64,000 nt of DNA. Origin: Segatella copri. Its GTDB lineage: Bacteria; Bacteroidota; Bacteroidia; Bacteroidales; Bacteroidaceae. Positions 25,834 to 34,263 of this stretch are shown one piece after another. Under the pieces are notes generated by a model. It did not search any database and was not told the origin of the DNA. It worked only from the letters and a program-made list of their open reading frames with translations. The stretch lies in NCBI RefSeq assembly GCF_019249655.2, contig NZ_CP137557.1, positions 1,857,001 through 1,921,000 on the forward strand. The letters are read 5' to 3'. The position numbers were made by a program, and so were the translations under genes. Each line of letters begins with the position of its first letter. Position 1 is the first letter of the stretch.

Positions 25834-27228
25834 ATGATAGATTCAAGTGCCTTCCAAGGCAAAAAGGCTGCCTATTATACTTTGGGCTGCAAACTCAACT
25901 TCTCGGAAACTTCTACTTTTGGCAAGATGCTCGAAGATATGGGTGTCATTACTGCTCAGAAGGGGGAGAAAGCAGACATTTGTCTCATCAATACCTGTTC
26001 GGTGACCGAAGTTGCCGACCATAAGTGCCGTCAGGCCATCCATCGCATGGTGCGCCAGAACCCTGGTGCCTTCGTTATCGTTACCGGCTGCTATGCGCAG
26101 TTGGAATCGGAGAATGTGAGCAAGATTGAAGGCGTTGACCTGGTGCTTGGAGCCAATGAGAAGGCACACTTGATTCAATATCTCAGCGATGCGTGGGCTA
26201 AGAAGTTTGCTGCAGAGAACGGACTATCTGCCAACGGAGAGGATCTGGAGCAGACAGATTCTGCACTTCATCAGCACCACAGCGTGAAGACCAAGGAGAT
26301 CAAGACTTTCCAGCCTTCATGCTCCCGTGGTAACCGCACCCGCTATTTCCTGAAGGTACAGGATGGCTGCAACTACTATTGCACCTATTGCACCATTCCT
26401 TTCGCCCGTGGCAACTCCCGTAACCCAAGCATCGAGTCGCTCGTGGCTCAATGTGAGCAGGCGGCAGCCGAGGGTGGTAAGGAAATCGTGATTACCGGTG
26501 TGAACATCGGTGACTTCGGTCAGACCACCCACGAACGATTCCTCGACCTCGTGAAGGCGATGGATCAGGTGGAGGGTATCAAGCGTTATCGTATCTCCAG
26601 TCTGGAACCAGACCTTTGCGATGACGATCTCATTGCCTATTGCGCAGAGAGCCGTGCCTTCATGCCTCACTTCCACATCCCATTGCAGAGTGGAAGCGAC
26701 GAGGTGCTCAAGCTGATGCACCGTCGTTACGACAAGGCGCTCTTCGCCCACAAGGTGAACCTCATCAAGGAAAAGATGCCTGATGCCTTCATCGGTGTAG
26801 ATGTGATGGTGGGTTGTCGTGGCGAGACCCCAGAGTGCTTTGAGGAATGCTATGAGTTCCTGAAGAGTCTGCCTGTTACGCAGCTCCATGTGTTCCCATA
26901 TTCCGAGCGTCCTGGAACTGCTGCCTTAAAGATTCCATACGTGGTAGAGGAGAAGGAAAAGAAGTTGCGCTCTAAGCGCCTTTTGGAGTTGAGCGACCAG
27001 AAGACTCAGGAGTTCTATGCCCAGTATATCGGTACGGAAGCTGAAGTTCTTTTTGAAAAAGCACCAAGAGGCAAGGCGATGCATGGCTTCACCAGGAACT
27101 ATGTTCGTGTAGAACTTTCATCAGCCCTTGCCAAGGAGGAATATGACAACCAGCTCATCAAGGTTCGCCTGGGTGATTTCAATCACGACAAGACGGCGTT
27201 GAAGGGGGAGATAGTTGATGGTTTATAG
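25834..27228 (+). CDS. mtaB: tRNA ms2t6A37 methylthiotransferase
   Basis: A 464-residue radical-SAM methylthiotransferase. It adds a methylthio group to t6A at position 37 of ANN-decoding tRNAs. The N-terminal UPF0004 domain has T-L-G-C-K-L-N-F-S-E (the MtaB form), N-T-C-S-V-T and T-G-C-Y-A-Q, supplying three Cys for the auxiliary cluster. The radical-SAM motif C-N-Y-Y-C-T-Y-C is near residue 180, and a TRAM domain ends the protein. Its last codons run into a heptamer array and the next gene lies on the same strand. Confidence 0.92.
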   Translation: MIDSSAFQGKKAAYYTLGCKLNFSETSTFGKMLEDMGVITAQKGEKADICLINTCSVTEVADHKCRQAIHRMVRQNPGAFVIVTGCYAQLESENVSKIEGVDLVLGANEKAHLIQYLSDAWAKKFAAENGLSANGEDLEQTDSALHQHHSVKTKEIKTFQPSCSRGNRTRYFLKVQDGCNYYCTYCTIPFARGNSRNPSIESLVAQCEQAAAEGGKEIVITGVNIGDFGQTTHERFLDLVKAMDQVEGIKRYRISSLEPDLCDDDLIAYCAESRAFMPHFHIPLQSGSDEVLKLMHRRYDKALFAHKVNLIKEKMPDAFIGVDVMVGCRGETPECFEECYEFLKSLPVTQLHVFPYSERPGTAALKIPYVVEEKEKKLRSKRLLELSDQKTQEFYAQYIGTEAEVLFEKAPRGKAMHGFTRNYVRVELSSALAKEEYDNQLIKVRLGDFNHDKTALKGEIVDGL

Positions 27229-27342
27229 TTTATAGTTGATAGTTTATAGCTCAAAGGCTGATTATCAAGTTAAAAGCTAATATTCAAGGCTAACCATAAA
27301 GTTCAAAGCTCAAAGTTTAAAGTTCAAAGCTCAAAGTTCAAT
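27224..27342. repeat. heptamer array between mtaB and the YhcC-type gene
   Basis: The array starts at the mtaB stop codon with GTTTATA/GTTGATA units and continues as AGTTCAA/AGCTCAA/AGTTTAA units up to the next ATG. The phase is 7 bp with occasional slips. Confidence 0.7.
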
Positions 27343-28228
27343 GTCATTGTACAACGATTTTGGAACATGGATCAGGAAGCAGTTTCCTGATTTCCGCGTT
27401 CAGAAGATTTCGATAGACGCTGGGTTCTCCTGTCCGAATAGGGATGGGAGAATATCGAGCGGTGGTTGCACTTATTGCGACAACCGGACGTTCAACCCTA
27501 GTTATTGCGACCGGAAGAAGTCGATAACGGAGCAGTTGGAGGAGGGAAAGGCCTTCTTCTGCAGAAAATATCCGGATATGAAGTATCTGGCTTACTTCCA
27601 GGCTTACACCAATACCTATGCTAAGGTGGAACTCCTCAGGCAGATGTACGAGGAGGCATTGCAGGTGGAGGATGTGGTGGGAATCGTGATAGGAACCCGC
27701 CCTGACTGCATGAGCGATGAACTGCTGGATTATCTGGAGGAGTTGAACCGGCGCACCTTCGTTCTCGTGGAGTATGGTATAGAAAGCGCCAACGATGAGA
27801 CCTTGAGGCGAATCAATCGCGGTCACGACTTTGCCTGCTGCCGTGATGCTGTGGAGCGAACCCATGCCAGGGGAATCCTGACGGGAGCTCATATCATCAT
27901 CGGTTTGCCTGGCGAGGACGCAGAAGAGAGCCTCAGGCAGGCTCCCATCATCTCATCCCTCCCTATCGACATCTTGAAGATTCATCAGATGCAGATTATC
28001 AGGGGAACCCGGTTGGCACAGGAATATGCAGAGCATCCCTTCCATGTCTATACGGTGGAGGAATACATAGATGTCATCGTAAAGTATATCCGGCTGCTCC
28101 GCAAAGACCTGGTGCTGGAGCGATTCGTCAGTCAATCGCCAAAAGATCTGCTTATCGCACCTAAATGGGGACTCAAGAACTACGAGTTTACCAATCTCCT
28201 GAATAATAAATTAAAGAGTTTATTATAA
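27341..28228 (+). CDS. YhcC-type radical SAM protein (TIGR01212 family)
   Basis: A 295-residue radical-SAM protein. The cluster-binding cysteines are in F-S-C-P-N-R-D-G and G-G-C-T-Y-C-D-N, a spaced arrangement typical of the YhcC/Elp3-like group. Downstream motifs G-T-R-P-D-C, V-E-Y-G-I-E-S and H-I-I-I-G-L-P-G-E fit the TIM-barrel SAM site. The substrate of this family is not established. Four bp separate it from the following glycosyltransferase gene, so they form one transcript. Confidence 0.9.
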   Translation: MSLYNDFGTWIRKQFPDFRVQKISIDAGFSCPNRDGRISSGGCTYCDNRTFNPSYCDRKKSITEQLEEGKAFFCRKYPDMKYLAYFQAYTNTYAKVELLRQMYEEALQVEDVVGIVIGTRPDCMSDELLDYLEELNRRTFVLVEYGIESANDETLRRINRGHDFACCRDAVERTHARGILTGAHIIIGLPGEDAEESLRQAPIISSLPIDILKIHQMQIIRGTRLAQEYAEHPFHVYTVEEYIDVIVKYIRLLRKDLVLERFVSQSPKDLLIAPKWGLKNYEFTNLLNNKLKSLL

Positions 28229-28232
28229 AAGT

Positions 28233-29249
28233 ATGGCAAAAGTTGCAATCGTAATATTAAACTGGAACGGGCAGCAGATGCTTGCCAAGTATCTGCCTAA
28301 TGTCGTGGAGTATTCACGGCAGGATGCCGAGATATGGGTGGCGGACAACAGTTCGTCAGACCAATCCATGCTCCTCTTGGAAACCCAGTTTCCTCATGTC
28401 AAGACCATCGTCCTGGAGCAGAACTTCGGTTTTGCCGAGGGCTACAATCGGGCATTGAAGGAGATAGAAGCCGAGTATTATGTGCTTCTGAACAGTGATG
28501 TAGAGGTTTCGCATCATTGGCTCACTCCGCTCATTGAGTTCATGGATTCCCATCCGCAGGTGGCAGCTTGCCAGCCTAAGCTCCTGGCGGAATACGACAA
28601 GGATAGTTTCGAATATGCCGGGGCTTGTGGTGGATTCCTCGATAAGTATGGTTACCCGTTCTGTCGGGGCCGCATCTTCGATACCGTGGAGCGTGACAAT
28701 GGACAGTATGATTACCAGCAGGAAGTGCTCTGGGCCACAGGTGCCTGCATGATGATCCGTTCCAAGGATTATTGGGAGGCTGGCGGCTTGGATGGTCGCT
28801 TCTTCGCCCACAATGAGGAGATAGATCTCTGTTGGCGATTGCGCCTGATGGGTAGAAAAATCTATTGCATTCCCGAGAGCGAAGTGTATCATGTGGGTGG
28901 TGGGACCTTGCCGAAAAGTAATCCGATGAAGACCTTTCTGAATTTCAGAAACAATTTAACGATGCTTTATAAGAATCTGAGTGATAGTGATTTGAAACAT
29001 GTTATGAGGGTGAGGTGGTTCTTGGATTATCTGGCTGCTTTCGAGATGCTCATCCTGAAACACAACATGGGTGACCTCAAGGCTATTTTCAAGGCCCGCA
29101 AGGCTTTCCAGACATGGAAACATGATTTCGATGAAGACCGCAAGAAGATTCAGGCGAATAGAGTAGCGGGCGAAATCCCTCAGGTTTTCGACTGTTCCAT
29201 CCTTTGGCAGTACTACGCTAAGGGCAAGAAAATCTTCTCGAAGTTGTAA
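28233..29249 (+). CDS. family 2 glycosyltransferase
   Basis: A 338-residue GT-A fold enzyme. The N-terminus V-A-I-V-I-L-N-W-N-G and V-A-D-N-S-S-S-D (about 35-42) bind the nucleotide sugar. L-L-N-S-D-V-E-V near residue 90 is the metal-binding DxD-like site, and E-I-D-L-C-W-R carries the probable base. It looks rhamnosyl-transferase-like (RfbN/WbbL group). No large hydrophobic segment was seen, so it is probably a peripheral membrane enzyme of cell-surface glycan synthesis. Cotranscribed with the radical-SAM gene upstream and probably DUF4861 downstream (31 bp). Confidence 0.88.
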   Translation: MAKVAIVILNWNGQQMLAKYLPNVVEYSRQDAEIWVADNSSSDQSMLLLETQFPHVKTIVLEQNFGFAEGYNRALKEIEAEYYVLLNSDVEVSHHWLTPLIEFMDSHPQVAACQPKLLAEYDKDSFEYAGACGGFLDKYGYPFCRGRIFDTVERDNGQYDYQQEVLWATGACMMIRSKDYWEAGGLDGRFFAHNEEIDLCWRLRLMGRKIYCIPESEVYHVGGGTLPKSNPMKTFLNFRNNLTMLYKNLSDSDLKHVMRVRWFLDYLAAFEMLILKHNMGDLKAIFKARKAFQTWKHDFDEDRKKIQANRVAGEIPQVFDCSILWQYYAKGKKIFSKL

Positions 29250-29280
29250 GATTACATAAACAAACTTAAAATAAGAATCT

Positions 29281-30528
29281 ATGATGAAGAAACAAATGAT
29301 GATGGCGCTGGTATCGCTGATGACCTTATCAGCCCAGGCTCAGGCGAATTTCGAAGTGTCGGTATCCAACCCTTCCAAATCGGCTAAGACCGATGCTCCG
29401 GTGGTTATCGACCTCAGTAAGTTAGGATCCATTGGCGCTATTCAGCGTGCCGTGGTTAAGGTGGATGGCAAGGAGATTCCTTCCCAGCTCGACGACACCA
29501 ATCGCGATTGCACCAACGATGAGCTCTGTTTCCTGGTTGACCTCGGCAAGAAAGAAACCAAGACCTATCAGGTGCAGCTCTATCAGGAGGGCGAACAGGT
29601 ACAGTATCCGGCCCGTACCTTTGCCGAACTTTGCTTGCCTAGCAAGAACAAGAAGTTGGCAAAGAACAAGCAGGACATCTATCTGCGCAGCATCTCTTTC
29701 GACAAGAAGACCAAGGATGTCTATCACTACGTGCATTCTCATGGCGTCTGCTTCGAGAGTGAACTGGTTGCCATGCGTGTCTATTTCGACAATCGCCAGA
29801 CCATCGACCTCTATGGCAAGATTAACAAGGGACTGGTTGTCTATGATACCCAGTTCTATCCATCCGAAGAACAGCTGCAGGCTGGTTCTGGCGACGACTG
29901 CCTTTGGGTAGGCAACACCTACGGATTGGGCGCTCTGCGTGGGTGGGATGGCAAGAATCAGCTGCATCTCAACGATGTGAAGTATCAGGAGCAGCGGGTT
30001 ATCTCCGAAGGTCCGCTCCGTGCCATCGTCGAAGTGGTGGATAATGGTTGGGTGCCAGCTCCAGGTTTGAAGCCTGTGAATGCCACTATCCGTTACACCA
30101 TCTATGCCGGTCATCGCGATTTTGATGTAGATGTGTTCTTCAACAAGGATGCTTCCGATTATCAGTTTGCCACAGGTCTTATCAATGTGAAGGGCTCCAG
30201 CGAGTTTGCTGATGGCAAGGGATTGCGTGGCTGTTACGGAAGCGACTGGCCAACGGGCAAGGATGACGGCAAGCATAAGCTGGAGACTGTGGGCTTGGGA
30301 ATCTACGTGCCACAGTCGGCATTGGTTAGCCAGGAACCAGCCAACAAGGATTGCTATACCCAGGTGGTGAAACCTACCGGTAATAAGCTGAGCTATAAGC
30401 TTGCTTATACCAGTGCCAACGAAACCTATGGTTTTAAGGGCGAGAAGGAGTGGTATCAGTGGTTGAAGGATTGGAAGAAGCAGATAGAAGAGCCTGTCAA
30501 GGTGGCTGTTTCCTGCAGCATCCGATAA
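29281..30528 (+). CDS. secreted DUF4861-type protein
   Basis: A 415-residue exported protein; the signal peptide ends near A-Q-A-Q-A-N (about 22). The body begins with V-S-N-P-S-K-S-A-K-T-D-A-P-V-V-I-D-L, as in DUF4861 proteins of gut Bacteroidota, which are often found near polysaccharide-degrading genes. The tail W-Y-Q-W-L-K-D-W-K-K-Q closes the protein. No catalytic motif is evident. Assignment rests on recognition of the family start; a carbohydrate-related role is an inference. Confidence 0.7.
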   Translation: MMKKQMMMALVSLMTLSAQAQANFEVSVSNPSKSAKTDAPVVIDLSKLGSIGAIQRAVVKVDGKEIPSQLDDTNRDCTNDELCFLVDLGKKETKTYQVQLYQEGEQVQYPARTFAELCLPSKNKKLAKNKQDIYLRSISFDKKTKDVYHYVHSHGVCFESELVAMRVYFDNRQTIDLYGKINKGLVVYDTQFYPSEEQLQAGSGDDCLWVGNTYGLGALRGWDGKNQLHLNDVKYQEQRVISEGPLRAIVEVVDNGWVPAPGLKPVNATIRYTIYAGHRDFDVDVFFNKDASDYQFATGLINVKGSSEFADGKGLRGCYGSDWPTGKDDGKHKLETVGLGIYVPQSALVSQEPANKDCYTQVVKPTGNKLSYKLAYTSANETYGFKGEKEWYQWLKDWKKQIEEPVKVAVSCSIR

Positions 30529-30570
30529 TAGACTTATTGCAGCATCCGATCATTGAAATATTGCGCAAAT

Positions 30571-30621
30571 AGCCAATAATGAGCAAAAAGAAAGTCTTAT
30601 TTGCCCATTATTGGCTTTTTT
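30571..30621 (+). terminator. terminator after the DUF4861 gene
   Basis: AGCCAATAATG (30571-30581) pairs with CATTATTGGCT ending at 30615, with an extra GCAAA/TTTGC extension and a T6 tail. Upstream of it, GCAGCATCCGAT from the gene's end is repeated once. Confidence 0.75.
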
Positions 30622-30686
30622 GTTAATGAATTTAGAGTAAAACCCATCTTTTTTCACGGATGAGTTTGATTTTTTAGCAAAAAAAC

Positions 30687-30717
30687 TTGGTAATTTAAAT
30701 AATTTTTAGTATTTTTG
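30687..30717 (+). promoter_or_regulatory. promoter of the GldB-like lipoprotein gene
   Basis: TTG (30687-30689), 20 bp, TATTTTTG (30710-30717). Confidence 0.7.
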
Positions 30718-30746
30718 CAGTCGTAACTTGAAGAATGTGAATTATC

Positions 30747-31565
30747 GTGAAAAAGATATTTGATTATATTGTCATATTAGCAATCATACTGCTTTGTTCG
30801 GCTTGCGAGTTTAAGTTCAAGCCGAATGAGGAAGCCGATGCTGTACCTCTCACGGTGCAGCGCTACGACCGCTTGCAGAGCAGATACCTCACTACTGGTG
30901 ATTTTTCAGCCCTTCAGCAGATGAACACCGATTATCCGATAGAAACCCGTACGCTGATTGAGAAGATGCTGCAGTTGGGCACCATTACTGATGCCAACAT
31001 CAGCAACCGTTTCCTGATGTTCTATCAGGATTCCACCCTGCAGGCTCTGATAGCCGATGCAGAGGCGGAATACGCCAACATGGATGATATCAACGACCAG
31101 CTCAAGAAGGCGTTCGGCCGTTTGCACGATTGGATTCCAGAACTTCCTCAGCCTTATTTCTATGCCCAGATAGGTGCCTTAGACCAGAGCATTGTGGTGG
31201 GTGAGCATTCCGTGGGCATCTCGCTCGATAAGTATATGGGCCCGGATTATCCGCTCTACAAGAAGTTCTATACAACCCAGCAGCGCAGCACCATGCAGCG
31301 CCAGTATATCGTGCCCGATTGTCTTACCTTCTATCTGCTCAGCAACTATCAGATGAAGAACTTTGATACCCGTGCGCAGTTGGACCGTGACCTTCACATG
31401 GGCAAGATTATGTGGGCTGTGAACAAGGCGATGGGCAAGGATGTGTTCGAAACCAAGTATGTGAAGACTATCCAGGCTTTTGTGAAGCGTAATCCGAAGA
31501 TTACCGTGAAGGAGTTGCTTCAGGATGAAGACTATTCGCCTATCGAGGCGTTGCACAAGGATTAG
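30747..31565 (+). CDS. GldB-like lipoprotein
   Basis: A 272-residue lipoprotein with GTG start and lipobox C-S-A-C-E (Cys about 20). The central I-G-A-L-D-Q-S-I-V-V and I-S-L-D-K-Y-M-G-P-D-Y-P-L-Y-K-K-F-Y segments are the conserved core of the GldB family. The family is named from gliding flavobacteria but is widespread in non-gliding Bacteroidales, where its role is not known. It has its own promoter and is followed on the same strand by DPP-IV. Confidence 0.75.
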   Translation: MKKIFDYIVILAIILLCSACEFKFKPNEEADAVPLTVQRYDRLQSRYLTTGDFSALQQMNTDYPIETRTLIEKMLQLGTITDANISNRFLMFYQDSTLQALIADAEAEYANMDDINDQLKKAFGRLHDWIPELPQPYFYAQIGALDQSIVVGEHSVGISLDKYMGPDYPLYKKFYTTQQRSTMQRQYIVPDCLTFYLLSNYQMKNFDTRAQLDRDLHMGKIMWAVNKAMGKDVFETKYVKTIQAFVKRNPKITVKELLQDEDYSPIEALHKD

Positions 31566-31661
31566 TCCGTTTCACGTAGTTTAGGAAAGCGCAAGGGCTT
31601 CAACGCATTCCATCAGGGATTAAATGATAGAGTAAACAACATAAAGTATTCATAATAATAC

Positions 31662-33854
31662 ATGAAAAGATTTTCAGTTTTAATTGCAAGTATCATGATG
31701 GTATCAGCAATGCAAGCGGCAGAGAAGCTCGACCTGAAGGCTATTACCTCCGGTGAATTCTCTGCCTCATACGTTACCGGTATCAACCCTATCGAGGGAA
31801 CCGATCTCTATGCTTCTATCAGCAATGACGGCAAGCAGATTGTAAGTTATTCGTTCAAGACGGGTAAGCAGGTGGCTGTGCTCTTCGACGTTGATGCAGC
31901 CAAAGCGCCTATGCAGAATGTAGATGGCTATGTCATCAGTCCTGATGGCAAGAAGATGCTTATCTTTACCAAGCGCAAGGCGGTGTATCGCCGTTCGTTC
32001 AAGGCTGAGTATTTCATCTATAACATCGCTTCGAAGACCATCAAGAAACTCTCTGAGGGCGAGAACCAGCAGGTGGCTACCTGGTCGCCAGACTCCCGCC
32101 ACGTGGCTTTCGTCAAGGACAACAACATCTTCGTTACCGATGGCGAGAAGGAAGTGCAGGTAACCAAGGATGGTAAGTTCAATGAAATTATCAATGGTAT
32201 TCCTGACTGGGTTTACGAGGAGGAGTTTGCCTTCAACCGTGCCTTTGCATGGAACGCAGATGGAACATCCATCGGATGGATCCGTTTCGACGAGAGCCAT
32301 GTGAAGACCTATTCGCTCCAGCTCTTCGAGGGTTCAAATCCTACCAGAAAGGAGTTCCACGACTATCCGGGCGAGTATTCCTATAAATATCCTAAGGCAG
32401 GACAGGATAATTCCAAGGTGAGCCTCTGGAGCTACGATATGAAGTCGGGCAAGACCATCGCTCTGGATGTGCCTGTAGATGCTGACGGCTATTATCCTCG
32501 CATCAAGACTTCTCCTGATGCCAACAGCCTCATCGTCTATACGATGAATCGCCATCAGGACGATATGCGCCTCTATTCCGTAAATCCTTTCACCGGTAAG
32601 AGCAAGCAGCTCATCCAGGAAATCGTTCCTAAGTTTGTGAAGGAAGAAGTGGTAGAGAACAGCATCGTGGGCAAGAAGAACATCCTGCTTCCTAGCGACC
32701 GCGACGGCTATATGCACCTCTATCTCTACGATATGAACGGTAAACTGATCCGTCAGGTGGAGAAGGGCAACTATGATGTGACTGCCATTTACGGTATGGA
32801 CGAGAAGACGGGCGACGTTTATTTCCAGGCAGCCATGCTCAATGCGCACGACCGCCAGGTGTATGTGGCTCACAAGAACGGAAAGGTGGAACGACTCACT
32901 TCTCAGGAGGGTTCCAACTCGGCTTATTTCTCGGGCGATTACCGCTATTTCGTAAACAACTGGAGCAGCTATAGCCATCCATACGTCTACACCGTCCGCA
33001 ACAATAAGGGAAAGGTGATCAAAACCTTGGAAGACAATAAGAAGTTGATTGAGAAGACCCAGAAGTACAATTGGGGCAAGCGTGAAACTTTCTCCTTCAC
33101 CACTTCCGAGGGCGTGAAGCTCGATGGCTGGATGGTGAAGCCTGTAGATTTCGACGCCAGCAAGAAATATCCAGTTATCCTCTTCCAGTATTCGGGTCCT
33201 GGCAGCCAGCAGGTGCTCAATGCCTGGAGCACAGGTAGCATGGGTTCCGGTGGAGCCTTCGATTACTATCTGGCACAGGAGGGATTCATCGTGGCTTGCG
33301 TGGATGGACGTGGTACAGGCGGACGTGGTGCAGAGTTCGAAAAGTGCACCTATCTTACCCTTGGCAATCTGGAGTCTAAGGATCAGGTGGAGACTGCTCT
33401 CTACATGGGTAGCCTTCCATACGTGGATAAGAACAACATCGGAATCTGGGGATGGAGCTATGGCGGTTTCAACACCCTGATGAGTATGAGCGAGGGGCGT
33501 CCGGTGTTCTATGCAGGTGTAGCCGTAGCGCCTCCTACCTGCTACCGTTACTACGATTCTGTTTATACCGAACGTTATATGCGCACTCCGAAGGAGAACG
33601 AGAAGGGTTATAACGACAATCCTATCGAGCGTGCCGGCAAGCAGCATGGAGCCCTGCTTCTCTGTCATGGTGTGGCAGATGACAATGTGCATCCGCAGAA
33701 CACCTTTGAGTATGCTGAGGCCTTGGTGCAGGCAGACAAGGATTTCAAGGAGCTTTGGTACACCAATCGCAACCATGGCATCTCTGGCGGCAACACCCGT
33801 AATCATCTGCTTCGCCAGATGGCTGACTGGTTCAAGACTCACCTGAATAAATAA
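31662..33854 (+). CDS. dipeptidyl peptidase IV (S9B)
   Basis: A 730-residue secreted serine peptidase that removes X-Pro dipeptides from peptide N-termini. A signal peptide covers residues 1-19. The eight-bladed propeller carries D-W-V-Y-E-E-E, the double-Glu motif that grips the substrate N-terminus in true DPP-IV enzymes. The hydrolase domain has G-W-S-Y-G-G (nucleophile), G-V-A-D-D-N-V-H (Asp) and R-N-H-G-I-S-G-G (His). Length and motifs match periplasmic DPP4 of Porphyromonas/Bacteroides. It is the second S9 enzyme of the window. Confidence 0.92.
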   Translation: MKRFSVLIASIMMVSAMQAAEKLDLKAITSGEFSASYVTGINPIEGTDLYASISNDGKQIVSYSFKTGKQVAVLFDVDAAKAPMQNVDGYVISPDGKKMLIFTKRKAVYRRSFKAEYFIYNIASKTIKKLSEGENQQVATWSPDSRHVAFVKDNNIFVTDGEKEVQVTKDGKFNEIINGIPDWVYEEEFAFNRAFAWNADGTSIGWIRFDESHVKTYSLQLFEGSNPTRKEFHDYPGEYSYKYPKAGQDNSKVSLWSYDMKSGKTIALDVPVDADGYYPRIKTSPDANSLIVYTMNRHQDDMRLYSVNPFTGKSKQLIQEIVPKFVKEEVVENSIVGKKNILLPSDRDGYMHLYLYDMNGKLIRQVEKGNYDVTAIYGMDEKTGDVYFQAAMLNAHDRQVYVAHKNGKVERLTSQEGSNSAYFSGDYRYFVNNWSSYSHPYVYTVRNNKGKVIKTLEDNKKLIEKTQKYNWGKRETFSFTTSEGVKLDGWMVKPVDFDASKKYPVILFQYSGPGSQQVLNAWSTGSMGSGGAFDYYLAQEGFIVACVDGRGTGGRGAEFEKCTYLTLGNLESKDQVETALYMGSLPYVDKNNIGIWGWSYGGFNTLMSMSEGRPVFYAGVAVAPPTCYRYYDSVYTERYMRTPKENEKGYNDNPIERAGKQHGALLLCHGVADDNVHPQNTFEYAEALVQADKDFKELWYTNRNHGISGGNTRNHLLRQMADWFKTHLNK

Positions 33855-33903
33855 GAGTGAGCTTGTGCCATGGGAAATGAATATAAACTATAAAAACTAT
33901 AGC

Positions 33904-34170
33904 ATGAAAACAAAGAAAGGTTTTAATCTTCGCCAGGTGTGCGGAGAAAACGTGATAGTGGCAGAAGGTGCTGAGAACATCGACTTCAGCAGTATCATCA
34001 GCATGAACGAGAGTTCTGCTTATCTCTGGAACAGCATCCAGGGCAAGGAGTTCGACAAGAACAATCTGGTAGAGTTGCTTACCCAGGAATATGATGTTGA
34101 TGCTGATACGGCAGCCAAGGATGTTGATGCACTCGTGGCGCAGTGGATGAAGGCTGGCATTATCGAGTAA
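33904..34170 (+). CDS. PqqD-like peptide-binding protein
   Basis: An 88-residue protein from ATG 33904 (an upstream ATG at 33865 would add 13 residues with no family likeness). It has the PqqD winged-helix pattern: an N-terminal strand pair (G-F-N-L-R-Q-V-C-G-E-N), then S-S-A-Y-L-W-N-S-I and V-E-L-L-T-Q-E-Y-D-V and D-V-D-A-L-V-A-Q-W. PqqD domains bind the leader of a peptide and hand it to a modifying enzyme. It lies 49 bp after DPP-IV and faces, across a terminator, a gene for an HprK-like kinase, a partner also seen with PqqD proteins in RiPP loci. Confidence 0.8.
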   Translation: MKTKKGFNLRQVCGENVIVAEGAENIDFSSIISMNESSAYLWNSIQGKEFDKNNLVELLTQEYDVDADTAAKDVDALVAQWMKAGIIE

Positions 34171-34227
34171 AAGGCTGTTTGTCGGGTAATAGACTTTATC
34201 GGATAAAATAGATATTTATAAAAAAAT

Positions 34228-34263
34228 GGGCAATCCTCGTCTTGTAGGATTGCCCGTTTTTTA
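34228..34263. terminator. bidirectional terminator between the pqqD-like and kinase genes
   Basis: A perfect 10-bp stem GGGCAATCCT/AGGATTGCCC (34228-34237, 34246-34255) has an A run on the left and a T run on the right. Confidence 0.85.

Noticed and set aside
32334..33842. 502-codon open frame on the minus strand
   Set aside because: It lies wholly antisense to the well-supported DPP-IV gene and has no recognisable domain or promoter; it is a codon-bias shadow. The same holds for the long antisense frames at 21644-22669, 22751-23818 and 29422-30276.
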